NCBI GenBank assembly: GCA_947259885.1
Contig: CAMYNW010000008.1
Location: 1-64,000 of the forward strand
Source of the DNA: an uncultured Gammaproteobacteria bacterium
GTDB taxonomy: Bacteria; Pseudomonadota; Gammaproteobacteria; Arenicellales; Poriferihabitantaceae
Length of the DNA stretch: 64,000 nt
Reading direction: 5' to 3'
Below the pieces are notes generated by a model that saw nothing but the letters and a program-made list of their open reading frames with translations, had not been told where the DNA came from and did no database searches. Position numbers and translations under genes: made by a program. This document shows positions 37,118 through 46,231 of the stretch, piece after piece (within the stretch, counting starts at the first letter, position 1; each line of letters opens with the position of its first letter).

Positions 37118-38266
37118 GTGGTCAAGCAGGGTGTGATTGATATCGCAATTGTTGCGGGAGAACCCTCAGGGGATCGGCTTGGAGCAGGATTAATCAAGGA
37201 GATTAAAGAAAAGATGCCAGAGGCCAGATTCTCTGGCATCGGTGGTCCGAAAATGGCTGAACAAGGCTGTGAGTTGCTCTACCACATGGACCGCATTGGT
37301 GTGATCGGACTCGACGGTCTGCGTGAAAAACTGCTCGACATCCTGCGTATTCGAAAACAGCTCGCTGCGCGATGGGGACAACAGGAACCAGCGGTGTTTA
37401 TCGGAGTTGATGTGCCTGACTTTAATATAGGGTTGGAAAGCCGCCTCAAACATATGGGGATTCCTTGTATTCACTATGTTAGCCCTACGGTTTGGGCGTG
37501 GCGTGGTTATCGAATTCGCAAAATAAAGCGCTCCATCAGCCATATGCTGGCGTTGTTTCCGTTTGAAGCCGATTTTTATCGCCGACACCAGGTGCCGGTG
37601 ACCTGTGTGGGGCATCCCATGGCGGATGAGATCAGTGAGCCGAATCCACAGTCAGCACGTAACGCCCTTGGTTTTGACTCAGGACTACTGGTGGCGCTGC
37701 TCCCGGGTAGCCGGCGGAATGAAGTTAAACGTTTGGCTTTGCCCATGGTGCAAGCCGCGCGGGCGCTTGTGGCCCAGTATCCGGAGATAAAATTTGTACT
37801 GCCGTTTGCTACTGACAAGGTTCGTGAGACTTTCTATCAATCCGCGGGAACGCTGGAAGATCTGCCGTTGAATGCATTGAAGGGCCAATCGAGGTTGGCG
37901 CTGGAGGCGGCCGATGTGGCTATACTGGCTTCAGGCACCGCCTCGCTCGAGGCCGCGTTGCTGCGTGTGCCTCATGTGGTGGTGTATCGTTTATCACGAC
38001 TCAGCTATTGGCTGGTGCAACGATTACGGCAGGTAGATCATTTTGCCATGCCAAATCATCTGTTGCCGGCACCCATGGTGCCGGAACTGATCCAAGACCG
38101 TGTGACGCCGGAGAATATTGTTGAAGCAGTGAACGGATACCTGCAAAATCCAGAACGTATGAACAAAATAAAACTCGCCTTTGCTGAGATTCACGCGACG
38201 CTTAAACTGAATGCAGATAAACGGGCAGCAGAGGTCGTTATCAAGATGCTTGGGACACGGGCTTAG
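37118..38266 (+). CDS. lpxB: Lipid-A-disaccharide synthase
   Basis: 382 residues with a GTG start at 37118. LpxB joins UDP-diacylglucosamine to lipid X. Family signatures are [45 protein letters not shown], and [20 protein letters not shown] in the GT-B C-terminal domain. Its stop overlaps the possible rnhB GTG start by one base. Confidence 0.97.
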   Translation: MVKQGVIDIAIVAGEPSGDRLGAGLIKEIKEKMPEARFSGIGGPKMAEQGCELLYHMDRIGVIGLDGLREKLLDILRIRKQLAARWGQQEPAVFIGVDVPDFNIGLESRLKHMGIPCIHYVSPTVWAWRGYRIRKIKRSISHMLALFPFEADFYRRHQVPVTCVGHPMADEISEPNPQSARNALGFDSGLLVALLPGSRRNEVKRLALPMVQAARALVAQYPEIKFVLPFATDKVRETFYQSAGTLEDLPLNALKGQSRLALEAADVAILASGTASLEAALLRVPHVVVYRLSRLSYWLVQRLRQVDHFAMPNHLLPAPMVPELIQDRVTPENIVEAVNGYLQNPERMNKIKLAFAEIHATLKLNADKRAAEVVIKMLGTRA

Positions 38267-38271
38267 TGGTG

Positions 38272-38844
38272 ATGCAGTCACAGCTGGTGGTTGGTGTGGA
38301 CGAGGCCGGGAGAGGCCCGCTAGCCGGTCCGGTGACTGCTGCCGCGGTAATTCTGAACCCATCCCGACCAATCGCAGGTTTGGATGACTCTAAGAAGCTT
38401 TCCGCGGCGCGCCGTAAACAGCTCGAAAAGGAAGTGATCGAAAATTCCTTGTATTGGTGCGTCGCCTGCGCGTCTGTGCAGGAGATTGATGACTTGAATA
38501 TTCTTCAAGCTTCTATGCTGGCGATGCGACGCGCTGTGGAAGGCTTAAGGGTGTTGCCCGACCTGGCACTGGTAGATGGTAATCGGGCTCCCGGATTGGA
38601 ATGCAAAACCAAGCCTGTCGTGGGCGGCGATAGCCTGCATCCAGAGATATCGGCGGCATCGATCCTGGCCAAGGAGGCTCGCGACAGACTGATGTGTGAA
38701 CTGGCCCAAGCGTTCCCCGTATATGGATTCGAGCGACACAAAGGATACCCGACTCGTCTGCATATGCAGGCGTTAGTGCAGCATGGCGCCAGTATTCATC
38801 ATCGGAGAAGCTTTGCTCCTGTGCGAAGGGTGCTTGGCGTATGA
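38272..38844 (+). CDS. rnhB: Ribonuclease HII
   Basis: About 190 residues from the ATG at 38272. Two in-frame GTG codons at 38266 and 38269 are alternatives. RNase HII nicks RNA-DNA hybrids and removes misincorporated ribonucleotides. Catalytic acidic residues are in [15 protein letters not shown] (Asp-Glu), LALVDGNR (Asp) and [11 protein letters not shown], and the substrate-sensing [11 protein letters not shown] follows. Its last codons overlap dnaE by 4 bases. Confidence 0.96.
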   Translation: MQSQLVVGVDEAGRGPLAGPVTAAAVILNPSRPIAGLDDSKKLSAARRKQLEKEVIENSLYWCVACASVQEIDDLNILQASMLAMRRAVEGLRVLPDLALVDGNRAPGLECKTKPVVGGDSLHPEISAASILAKEARDRLMCELAQAFPVYGFERHKGYPTRLHMQALVQHGASIHHRRSFAPVRRVLGV

Positions 38845-41800
38845 GCAGACCCTATGTGCACCTAAATATCCACTCGGAGTATTCGCTGGCTGACGGTATC
38901 GTGCGAATCAAACCGCTTGCGCAGCAGGTTTCAAAATTCTCTCAACCTTCGGTAGCGCTCACAGATATTTCCAACCTGTATGCTACGGTTAAGTTTTATA
39001 AAGCGTGCCTGCAACAGGGGATAAAGCCTCTCATTGGGGCTGACGTCTGGATACAGAATCCTGTGACGATGGATTCAACCGATAGGACCGCTCCAGACCG
39101 GGTAAAGCTGCTATGCCTGAACAATGTTGGCTACCGACATTTGTGTACATTGCTCACCCGCGCTTTTTTAAGAGGACAAAAACAGAACCGGGTAGTGGTC
39201 GACTGGGATGATCTTGAGCAGCTGGGAGAGGGGCTTATTGCACTGTTGGACGATCAGGATGGACCGGTTGCTAACGCAATTAGTCAGAACTCAGACAATT
39301 CGACCGACATCCTACAGCGCTACCGGGAGTTACTTGAAGACAGACTGTATCTTGAGATCAGTCGAATCGGCCGTCCCGCAGAAGAAGAATATATTCGCCA
39401 CGCCACCATGCTGGCGACACAATTCGAAATTGGACTGGTGGCAACCAACCGGGTGGTCTACCTCACTGCCGAGGAATTCGAAGCCCATGAGATCCGAGTC
39501 TGCATCAATGATGGGAGAGTGCTTGAGGACAGCCGTCGGCCTCGACGATATACCAATCAACAGTATCTTCGCAGTAGCGAAGAAATGGTTGGTTTGTTCG
39601 AAGATTTTCCAGAAGCCATTGATAATACTGTTGAGATCGCCCGACGTTGTAATCTGTTTCTAGGATTCGATCGAGATTTTCTTCCAGACTATCCAGGTGT
39701 GGACGATCGTTCTGTAGCGCAAGTACTGAGCGAACAGACCGAGACAGGACTTGCCCATCGATTGGGTGTGGATAGCCTGTGGGCCGCAGATGGGAGTTCG
39801 CAGATCCCGCAGGAATATCTGGATCGCATGAAGATGGAACTCGATGTTATTCAGCAGATGGGCTTTCCAGGATACTTTCTGATTGTGGCGGATTTCATCC
39901 GGTGGTCTCGTGAAAACGGCATTCCAGTAGGTCCGGGTCGAGGCTCGGGCGCGGGTTCGCTGGTGGCATGGGCCACCGGTATTACCGAGTTGGATCCGTT
40001 GACATACGGTCTTCTGTTCGAGCGCTTTCTGAATCCTGAGCGGGTATCGTTGCCTGATTTCGATATCGATTTTTGTGTGGAAGGCAGAGACAGGGTGATT
40101 GAGTATGTCGCTAATCGCTACGGTCGGGATCAAGTCGCGCAGATCATTACCTTTGGTACTATGGCAGCCAAGGCGGTGGTGCGTGATGTGGGTCGTGTTA
40201 TGAGCCTGCCCTATGGTTTCGTCGACCAGGTGGCTAAGCTGATTCCATTTGAAATTGGCATGACTCTGAAAAAAGCCCTGGATCAGGAAGAAGTGCTAAG
40301 GAACCGCTTTGAGGATGAAGCGGAAATACAGGAATTGATCGACATGGCAATTCAGCTCGAAGGCATCGCGCGTAATGTCGGTAAACATGCCGGTGGCGTG
40401 GTGATTGCGCCTAAGCCGCTCACGGAGTTTACGCCGCTTTATGCGGACACCCACTTAAACCAAGCGATCACTCAGTTTGATAAGGATGATCTGGAGTCTA
40501 TTGGCCTGGTGAAATTTGATTTCCTCGGTCTCAGAACGCTTACGATTATAGATTGGGCGGTGAAGATGGTGAACCAACAGCGCCATAAAGTCGGAGAAGC
40601 TGAATTGGTGTTGGATGACTCTCTGCCGCTGGATGACAAAGATACGTTCAAGCTGATTCAGGCTGGTCATACGACCGCAATATTCCAACTCGAATCACGC
40701 GGAATGAAGGAGCTGATACTCAGATTACGTCCAGATACTTTTGAGGAACTGGTGGCGTTAGTCGCCCTGTTTAGACCCGGGCCACTGCAGTCGGGTATGG
40801 TAGATGACTTTATCAACCGTAAACATGGCCGCGAGCAAGTGAGATACCCGCATCCGGATATTGCTCCAGTGCTTCAACCGACATACGGTGTAATTTTATA
40901 CCAGGAGCAGGTTATGCAAATTGCCCAGGTCCTCGCGGGTTTTACACTGGGCGGTGCTGATTTATTGCGGCGTGCAATGGGTAAGAAGAAACCGCAAGAG
41001 ATGGCCAAGCAACGTGAGTTGTTTGCTCGGGGAGCGGAAGAACGTGGGGTGGATAAAGACGTCGCCGAATATATCTTTGACCTCATGGAAAAGTTTGCGG
41101 GATACGGATTCAATAAATCGCACTCCGCAGCTTATGCGCTGGTCTCCTATCATACTGCCTGGCTCAAGGCACACTATCCGGCAGCTTTTATGGCGGCGAC
41201 CATGAGCGCGGATATCGACAATACAGATAAGGTGGTGATGCTGCGTGCTGATGCCATGGATATGGGCCTTGAAGTATTACCGCCGGATATCAATGCCTGT
41301 GACTATGGATTTCAGCCAATCGACGATCGTAAAATTTTGTATGGTGTAGGCGCATTGAAAGGTGTCGGCAGGGGGGTGATTGAGAATATCGTCGAGGAGC
41401 GGGAACGCGGTGGTGATTTTGAAAACCTGTTCGATTTCTGTCGTCGTGTTGATGGCAAGAAGGTGAATAAGCGCGTGCTTGAAGCATTAATAAAGAGTGG
41501 TGCTATGGACAAGCTGAATCCGAACCGTGCAGCAATGATGGCGGATGTTAAACAAGCTATGCATGCAGCCGGCCAGCAGCAGTCGGATCTGGAAGCGGGT
41601 CAGTCGGATATGTTTGGGGTCGCTGAGTCGCCTCTAGCACCGGTATCCAATATTGAAGTGCCGGAATGGACTGAAGATGAGAGACTTGTGGGTGAGAGAG
41701 AAACCCTGGGGGTCTACCTGACCGGTCATCCATACAATCGTTATGCCACTGAATTTGCGCAGATCATCGATCAGGATATCCAGGGTCTCGACCTGGCCAC

Positions 41801-42377
41801 ACCAAAAAACGGGGTTTTCGCGGGACTGGTGGTGGCGATGAGAGTGCTCAATACGCGTCGAGGGAAAATGGCATTCGTTACGCTCGACAATGGTCCAGCG
41901 AGAATTGAGGCGAGCCTATTTTCAAATAAGTTCACTGAATATGCAGACATTCTGCATAAGGATAATATCCTTGTGGTGCAAGGTGAGCTCAGTACCGACG
42001 AATATACCGGTAATCCTCAGATGCGAGCGGAAACCCTATTAACAGTAGGTCAATTGCGCAGCCAGTTTCTAGGCAGGATTGCGCTCAATATTAGTGAGAG
42101 TGAACTCGATAGCGATGGTATGAAGCAATTGCATGGTCTGTTGGGACAATATAGTGGTGGCCAAGTCACCGTTACCATTCATTACAAGCGGGCCGGAGGA
42201 GAACGCGGAGTGGTGCGCCTTGGAGCCGATTGGAACGTTCGGCCAGATCAGGAGTTGTTTGGGGCATTGAGTGACTTGTTCGGCTCTGAAAATCTTAAGT
42301 ATCACTATAACGTTGCCGCGATCCGTAGCGGCCCACCCAAGAAAGCAACACTGCGCCGACAATACGCAGTGGCTTGA
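38841..42377 (+). CDS. dnaE: DNA polymerase III alpha subunit
   Basis: 1178 residues, the size of proteobacterial DnaE1. The PHP domain starts at [13 protein letters not shown]. The C-family polymerase catalytic Asp pair is in [30 protein letters not shown] and [15 protein letters not shown] palm motifs, the helix-hairpin-helix region and an OB-fold (about residues 990-1070) follow. It overlaps rnhB. In many gammaproteobacteria accA comes next; here a 226-base gap without a recognisable gene leads to a permease and the NRPS locus. Confidence 0.97.
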   Translation: MSRPYVHLNIHSEYSLADGIVRIKPLAQQVSKFSQPSVALTDISNLYATVKFYKACLQQGIKPLIGADVWIQNPVTMDSTDRTAPDRVKLLCLNNVGYRHLCTLLTRAFLRGQKQNRVVVDWDDLEQLGEGLIALLDDQDGPVANAISQNSDNSTDILQRYRELLEDRLYLEISRIGRPAEEEYIRHATMLATQFEIGLVATNRVVYLTAEEFEAHEIRVCINDGRVLEDSRRPRRYTNQQYLRSSEEMVGLFEDFPEAIDNTVEIARRCNLFLGFDRDFLPDYPGVDDRSVAQVLSEQTETGLAHRLGVDSLWAADGSSQIPQEYLDRMKMELDVIQQMGFPGYFLIVADFIRWSRENGIPVGPGRGSGAGSLVAWATGITELDPLTYGLLFERFLNPERVSLPDFDIDFCVEGRDRVIEYVANRYGRDQVAQIITFGTMAAKAVVRDVGRVMSLPYGFVDQVAKLIPFEIGMTLKKALDQEEVLRNRFEDEAEIQELIDMAIQLEGIARNVGKHAGGVVIAPKPLTEFTPLYADTHLNQAITQFDKDDLESIGLVKFDFLGLRTLTIIDWAVKMVNQQRHKVGEAELVLDDSLPLDDKDTFKLIQAGHTTAIFQLESRGMKELILRLRPDTFEELVALVALFRPGPLQSGMVDDFINRKHGREQVRYPHPDIAPVLQPTYGVILYQEQVMQIAQVLAGFTLGGADLLRRAMGKKKPQEMAKQRELFARGAEERGVDKDVAEYIFDLMEKFAGYGFNKSHSAAYALVSYHTAWLKAHYPAAFMAATMSADIDNTDKVVMLRADAMDMGLEVLPPDINACDYGFQPIDDRKILYGVGALKGVGRGVIENIVEERERGGDFENLFDFCRRVDGKKVNKRVLEALIKSGAMDKLNPNRAAMMADVKQAMHAAGQQQSDLEAGQSDMFGVAESPLAPVSNIEVPEWTEDERLVGERETLGVYLTGHPYNRYATEFAQIIDQDIQGLDLATPKNGVFAGLVVAMRVLNTRRGKMAFVTLDNGPARIEASLFSNKFTEYADILHKDNILVVQGELSTDEYTGNPQMRAETLLTVGQLRSQFLGRIALNISESELDSDGMKQLHGLLGQYSGGQVTVTIHYKRAGGERGVVRLGADWNVRPDQELFGALSDLFGSENLKYHYNVAAIRSGPPKKATLRRQYAVA

Positions 42378-42603
42378 ACTGATCGGCTATAGTGAAGCGC
42401 TGTTTTCTTTCACTTCGTTATTCTGAGGAAACCTGAAATTTTCTAACCTCGCCTTTCACTATCTCCGTCATGCTGGTAAAAGCCGAAATCTCTTCGTTAC
42501 GTCTCCTGGACATAAAAATTAAACCCTGAAATTTCTCAAGCATCCGATCCTGGTTGAATTATCGCGTTTATAATTCCGCGCTGTTTTGACCAACTAACCC
42601 TCA

Positions 42604-43341
42604 TTGTCTGATCTCTCTCTGTTTCAGCTCGTCTTGGTCGGTCTGATTTTTATCTGGTCTGGATTTGTCCGTGCTGGGCTCGGATTTGGTGGTGTCGCTC
42701 TGGCGCTGCCATTGATGCTGTTGCTGATTGACAACCCTGTTTTATGGCTGCCAATCTGTTCCAGCCATCTTCTTATTTTTTCCTCGTGGTCTGTGTACGA
42801 CCGTTTAGACAATGTCGACTGGGGTTTTGTCAGGCGCGTTATGTTGGTCATCATTGTGCCTAAGATTGCAGGGGTGCTCGGTCTGTTAAAACTGCCACCG
42901 GAACTGGTGAGCAATGCGATCTACACAATTATAATCGGCTACGCGATCACCTATCTATTAAACTATCAGTTCAGCAGCAAGGGAAAACTGGTGGACAACC
43001 TGATGCTGGTGATCGGTGGGTATGCAAGCGGGGTTTCACTCATCGGTGCGCCACTGATCTCCGCAGTTATGGTTCGACATGTCGCGATTTCCCGGATTCG
43101 CGATACTATGTTCGCACTTTGGATCGTCCTGGTCTCTATAAAAATGTCCACCTTTGTTTTGTTTGGAGTGGATTTGCAGCTTCGATACATGTTGTACCTG
43201 CTGCCTTTTGCCGCTATCGGCCACTGGCTCGGGATGCAGCTGCACCAGCATCTGATTCATGGCGATGGATCCCGGTTCAAACGGGTGCTTGGTGCGGCAC
43301 TGCTGGTGATTTGCGTGTATGGACTGTGGCAGAATTTATAA
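42604..43341 (+). CDS. TauE/SafE-family permease
   Basis: 245 residues with about seven to eight hydrophobic helices. The N-terminal FVRAGLGFGGVALALPLMLLL carries the family's repeat motif (G-x-G-G-G-type glycine-rich helix), and ASGVSLIGAPLISAVM is the matching second-half motif. Members export sulfite, sulfoacetate or other small anions. The start is TTG at 42604, with an in-frame stop a few codons upstream. It is convergent with the aldo/keto reductase gene (6-base gap). Confidence 0.85.
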   Translation: MSDLSLFQLVLVGLIFIWSGFVRAGLGFGGVALALPLMLLLIDNPVLWLPICSSHLLIFSSWSVYDRLDNVDWGFVRRVMLVIIVPKIAGVLGLLKLPPELVSNAIYTIIIGYAITYLLNYQFSSKGKLVDNLMLVIGGYASGVSLIGAPLISAVMVRHVAISRIRDTMFALWIVLVSIKMSTFVLFGVDLQLRYMLYLLPFAAIGHWLGMQLHQHLIHGDGSRFKRVLGAALLVICVYGLWQNL

Positions 43342-43347
43342 TGCGAA

Positions 43348-44343
43348 TTAATCTTTTTCCGAATCGATATTGTTCATCAGGTTTGCTTGATAGCGATCTC
43401 CAGCCACCGTGTTTTCATTGATCAATTGATCAAGTTCGTCCACAGTATCCTGATCCAGAACGATATCCCCGGCACCCGCATTTTCAATCATGTAGTCCAC
43501 ATGCTTAGTGCCCGGAATAGGAATAATGTTGTCTCCCCGAGCCAGTAGCCAGGCCAGCGCCAGTTGCGCCATACTGCAGCCCACTCGTTCGGCAATCTCG
43601 CCAAAGGGTTTCAGCAATTTCTTGTTGATTGCGAAGTTTTCCGGTTCAAATCGTGGTCGAGCATTGGTGCAACGGATGTCATTGTCGTCGAAATGAGTCA
43701 GATCCGTGCATTTTCCAGTTAGAAATTGTCGTGCAAGAGGTGAAAATGGTACGAAGCTGATTCCCAACTCTTCGCAGGTCGACAGTACTTTGCGCTCTGG
43801 GGTCCTAGTCCACAGCGAATATTCAGACTGAACTGCAGTCAGTGGATGCGTGGCATGCGCTTTACGCAGGTTTTCATCGCTGATTTCTGAAACACCGATG
43901 GTCTGCACTTTACCTTGCTCTACCATGCGCGAGATCGCGCCGATACTTTCTTCCACCGGTACTTTGGTGTCCACACGGTGAAGATAGTATAGGTCAATGA
44001 CATCGGTATTCAGTCTTTTGAGGCTATCTTCGCAGGTCCGTAACAGCACCTCAGGTCGACAATTGGTCTCCGCCTTATCTTCCTCATTACGAAATATCCC
44101 GCATTTACTAGCCAGAGTGTAGTCACTCCGTCGGTGCGAAAGATACTTTCCAATTACATTCTCACTATGACCCATGCCATACATGGCAGCAGTATCGAGC
44201 ATGGTGTACCCGTTATCCAATGCGAGATTAAATAAATTTCCCGATTCTTCGTCATCCGGGCGTGGACCGTAACCCATTGAGATATTCATGCAGCCCAGGC
44301 CAATGGCGGAGACGTTAAAAGGGCCGAGTTTTCGTTGATGCAT
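43348..44343 (-). CDS. Aldo/keto reductase, last gene of the NRPS minus-strand group
   Basis: 331 residues. (beta/alpha)8 AKR with the catalytic tetrad: Asp in NGYTMLDTAAMYG, Tyr in the same segment (AAMYGMGHSE), Lys in TLASKCG, and His in DLYYLHRVD. The NADPH-binding end has IPIPGTKHVDYM. It reduces carbonyls. It lies only 5 bases downstream of the A-PCP gene, so co-transcription and a tailoring role (reduction of an aldehyde or ketone intermediate) are plausible. A general detoxifying role is the alternative. Confidence 0.9.
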   Translation of the reverse strand: MHQRKLGPFNVSAIGLGCMNISMGYGPRPDDEESGNLFNLALDNGYTMLDTAAMYGMGHSENVIGKYLSHRRSDYTLASKCGIFRNEEDKAETNCRPEVLLRTCEDSLKRLNTDVIDLYYLHRVDTKVPVEESIGAISRMVEQGKVQTIGVSEISDENLRKAHATHPLTAVQSEYSLWTRTPERKVLSTCEELGISFVPFSPLARQFLTGKCTDLTHFDDNDIRCTNARPRFEPENFAINKKLLKPFGEIAERVGCSMAQLALAWLLARGDNIIPIPGTKHVDYMIENAGAGDIVLDQDTVDELDQLINENTVAGDRYQANLMNNIDSEKD

Positions 44344-44348
44344 AGGAT

Positions 44349-46169
44349 CTATTTTACTGTGAGTTTGTTGATTTCGGCAGCGAGGTCCGATATTGAGGGG
44401 TGTCGAAATAAAATGCCTGGATTTAACGCTAAAGCGAATTGATCATTTACTCGATTAATAACATGGGTCCCGCTTAGCGAGTCACCACCAATCGCAAAGA
44501 AATTATCATTGATACCTATGGAAGATAGCCCGAGAACTTCGCAAAATATTTCGGTCAATTCGATTTCTGTAGGGTCTGTGGTCGGTATTTTTTGCTGAAT
44601 CAGTTCAGTCTTTAATAGCTCTGCCATCATAAGTCGTTTTACTTTCCCGGTAGGGCTACGCGGAATATGATTCACGAAAAATATCTGGCTTGGCACTTTA
44701 AACTCAGCCATGTGGAGAAACGCATGAGCCCGAACCGCTGATTCAGTTAGAGTGCTGCCATGTTTCAACACAACCGCAGCTGCGATATCCTGTCCGAGAG
44801 TTTGATGCGAAGTCGGGAATACAATGGCTTCGCATATTTCAGAATCGCTTAATAATCCTCGCTCTACTTCCAGCGGTGAAACATTCATCCCGCCTCTAAT
44901 AATGATCTCTTTGATGCGACCTGTAATAAACAGGTACCCATCTTTATCAAGCTCACCCTCGTCTCCGGTCCTAAACCAGTCATTCTCACGCTCGAGGGTG
45001 TTTGTTCGTTCATCGGTTTCATAGCCTCGTATGTAATCCTGTCCACACACCACAACTTCGCCAGATTCACCAGCAGGCAGTAACCTGCCTTTAGTATCCA
45101 TAATGCCTAAGTCCAGTCCTACTGCCTTGCCAACAGATCCTGCTTTACGTTGTCCAGGTGGAATTGGATTGCTCGTGATAAAAGTGCGGACCTCGGTCAT
45201 ACCATACGTCTCAATAACTGGGACCCCTAATGTATCTTCTAGATTTTTCAGCAGCCGCATGGGAAGGGGCGCCGCAGCAGAGCGTACAAATCGCAATTCA
45301 TGTTGAGACAGGATATTCTGGTTTTTTAAGTCTCTAGCGTTGTTCACTACCGATTGATGAATAGTCGGTGCGGCGGAGTACCAGGTTGGGCGGTACTCAT
45401 CTAACCATAAAAAGAACCGATCAGCCGAAAATCCAGTGGTGCTTATAAACTGACTTCCTGCAATGAGTGATGCCAAGAGCCCGGCAAAAAGAGCGTGCAC
45501 ATGAAAAAGCGGCATCACATTGAGACAACGATCTTTTGGGGTGAGTTCAAGACATTGAATGATGTTTTTGGCATCGGCACAGGCGCTGAAATGGGATACG
45601 GCAACGATTTTTGGTGTGGAGGTTGTTCCCGAGGTGGGTAAAAGAAAGGCAATATCATCAGGTTTTGTAGTGTTGCCAGCCGCTGATACCGCGTTTGAGG
45701 CGGCTGCGCCGATGGACATTGGAGCGCCCGCTTCATATGTTCGCAAAGTCACCACGGGCAAACCTAAACTGCTGGCAACACTGTGAGCCACCTCCATGCC
45801 GGTTTCCGGTAAAAGCACAGCAGTGGCTTTGATCAGCTTAAGATAAGATTCAAGTTCAGGAGATTTCAGGGACGGATTTACGGGTGCACAGATCATGCAA
45901 CATGCTGTTGCCAGCAGTGTGAGCGCGAGATCGATGCCGCTATCGAAGACGACTGCGACACGATCATCGCGACCAAGGTCTGCACCGCACAAACACTGCC
46001 CGATGCGCAACACTTCCCGCTGTAGTTCAAAATAGGTCAGAGCAGGTCTACCAGGCTCGACAATCGCTGGTAAATCCGGCTGGAAAGAGGTCCAGTGGTT
46101 AATCCATTCGGAGATGGTTTCGTGGTTGGTCAGATTTGGCGACGTGATGTTGGATGATTTGGTCGGCAT
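44349..46169 (-). CDS. Acyl-activating A-PCP didomain (oxalyl-CoA synthetase-like)
   Basis: 606 residues. Residues about 18-520 are an ANL-family adenylating domain: LLPTSGTTSTPKIVAVSH (about 176-193), ETYGMTEVRTFITSNP (320-335), FRTGDEGELDKDGYLFITGR (399-418) and catalytic Lys 509 in SPTGKVKR. The segments YSAAPTIHQSVV and RSAAAPLPMRLLKNLEDTLG resemble AAE3/oxalate-CoA ligases more than amino-acid A domains, so a small carboxylic or dicarboxylic acid is likely. A carrier domain follows, with FFAIGGDSLSG (phosphopantetheine Ser 564). No condensation domain. It may load a starter acyl unit. Confidence 0.88.
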   Translation of the reverse strand: MPTKSSNITSPNLTNHETISEWINHWTSFQPDLPAIVEPGRPALTYFELQREVLRIGQCLCGADLGRDDRVAVVFDSGIDLALTLLATACCMICAPVNPSLKSPELESYLKLIKATAVLLPETGMEVAHSVASSLGLPVVTLRTYEAGAPMSIGAAASNAVSAAGNTTKPDDIAFLLPTSGTTSTPKIVAVSHFSACADAKNIIQCLELTPKDRCLNVMPLFHVHALFAGLLASLIAGSQFISTTGFSADRFFLWLDEYRPTWYSAAPTIHQSVVNNARDLKNQNILSQHELRFVRSAAAPLPMRLLKNLEDTLGVPVIETYGMTEVRTFITSNPIPPGQRKAGSVGKAVGLDLGIMDTKGRLLPAGESGEVVVCGQDYIRGYETDERTNTLERENDWFRTGDEGELDKDGYLFITGRIKEIIIRGGMNVSPLEVERGLLSDSEICEAIVFPTSHQTLGQDIAAAVVLKHGSTLTESAVRAHAFLHMAEFKVPSQIFFVNHIPRSPTGKVKRLMMAELLKTELIQQKIPTTDPTEIELTEIFCEVLGLSSIGINDNFFAIGGDSLSGTHVINRVNDQFALALNPGILFRHPSISDLAAEINKLTVK

Positions 46170-46231
46170 ATGCTTCTCAGAAGCTTAATGGACATACGGG
46201 GGAGAAAATTGAATCTTCAATTTAATGCTGT

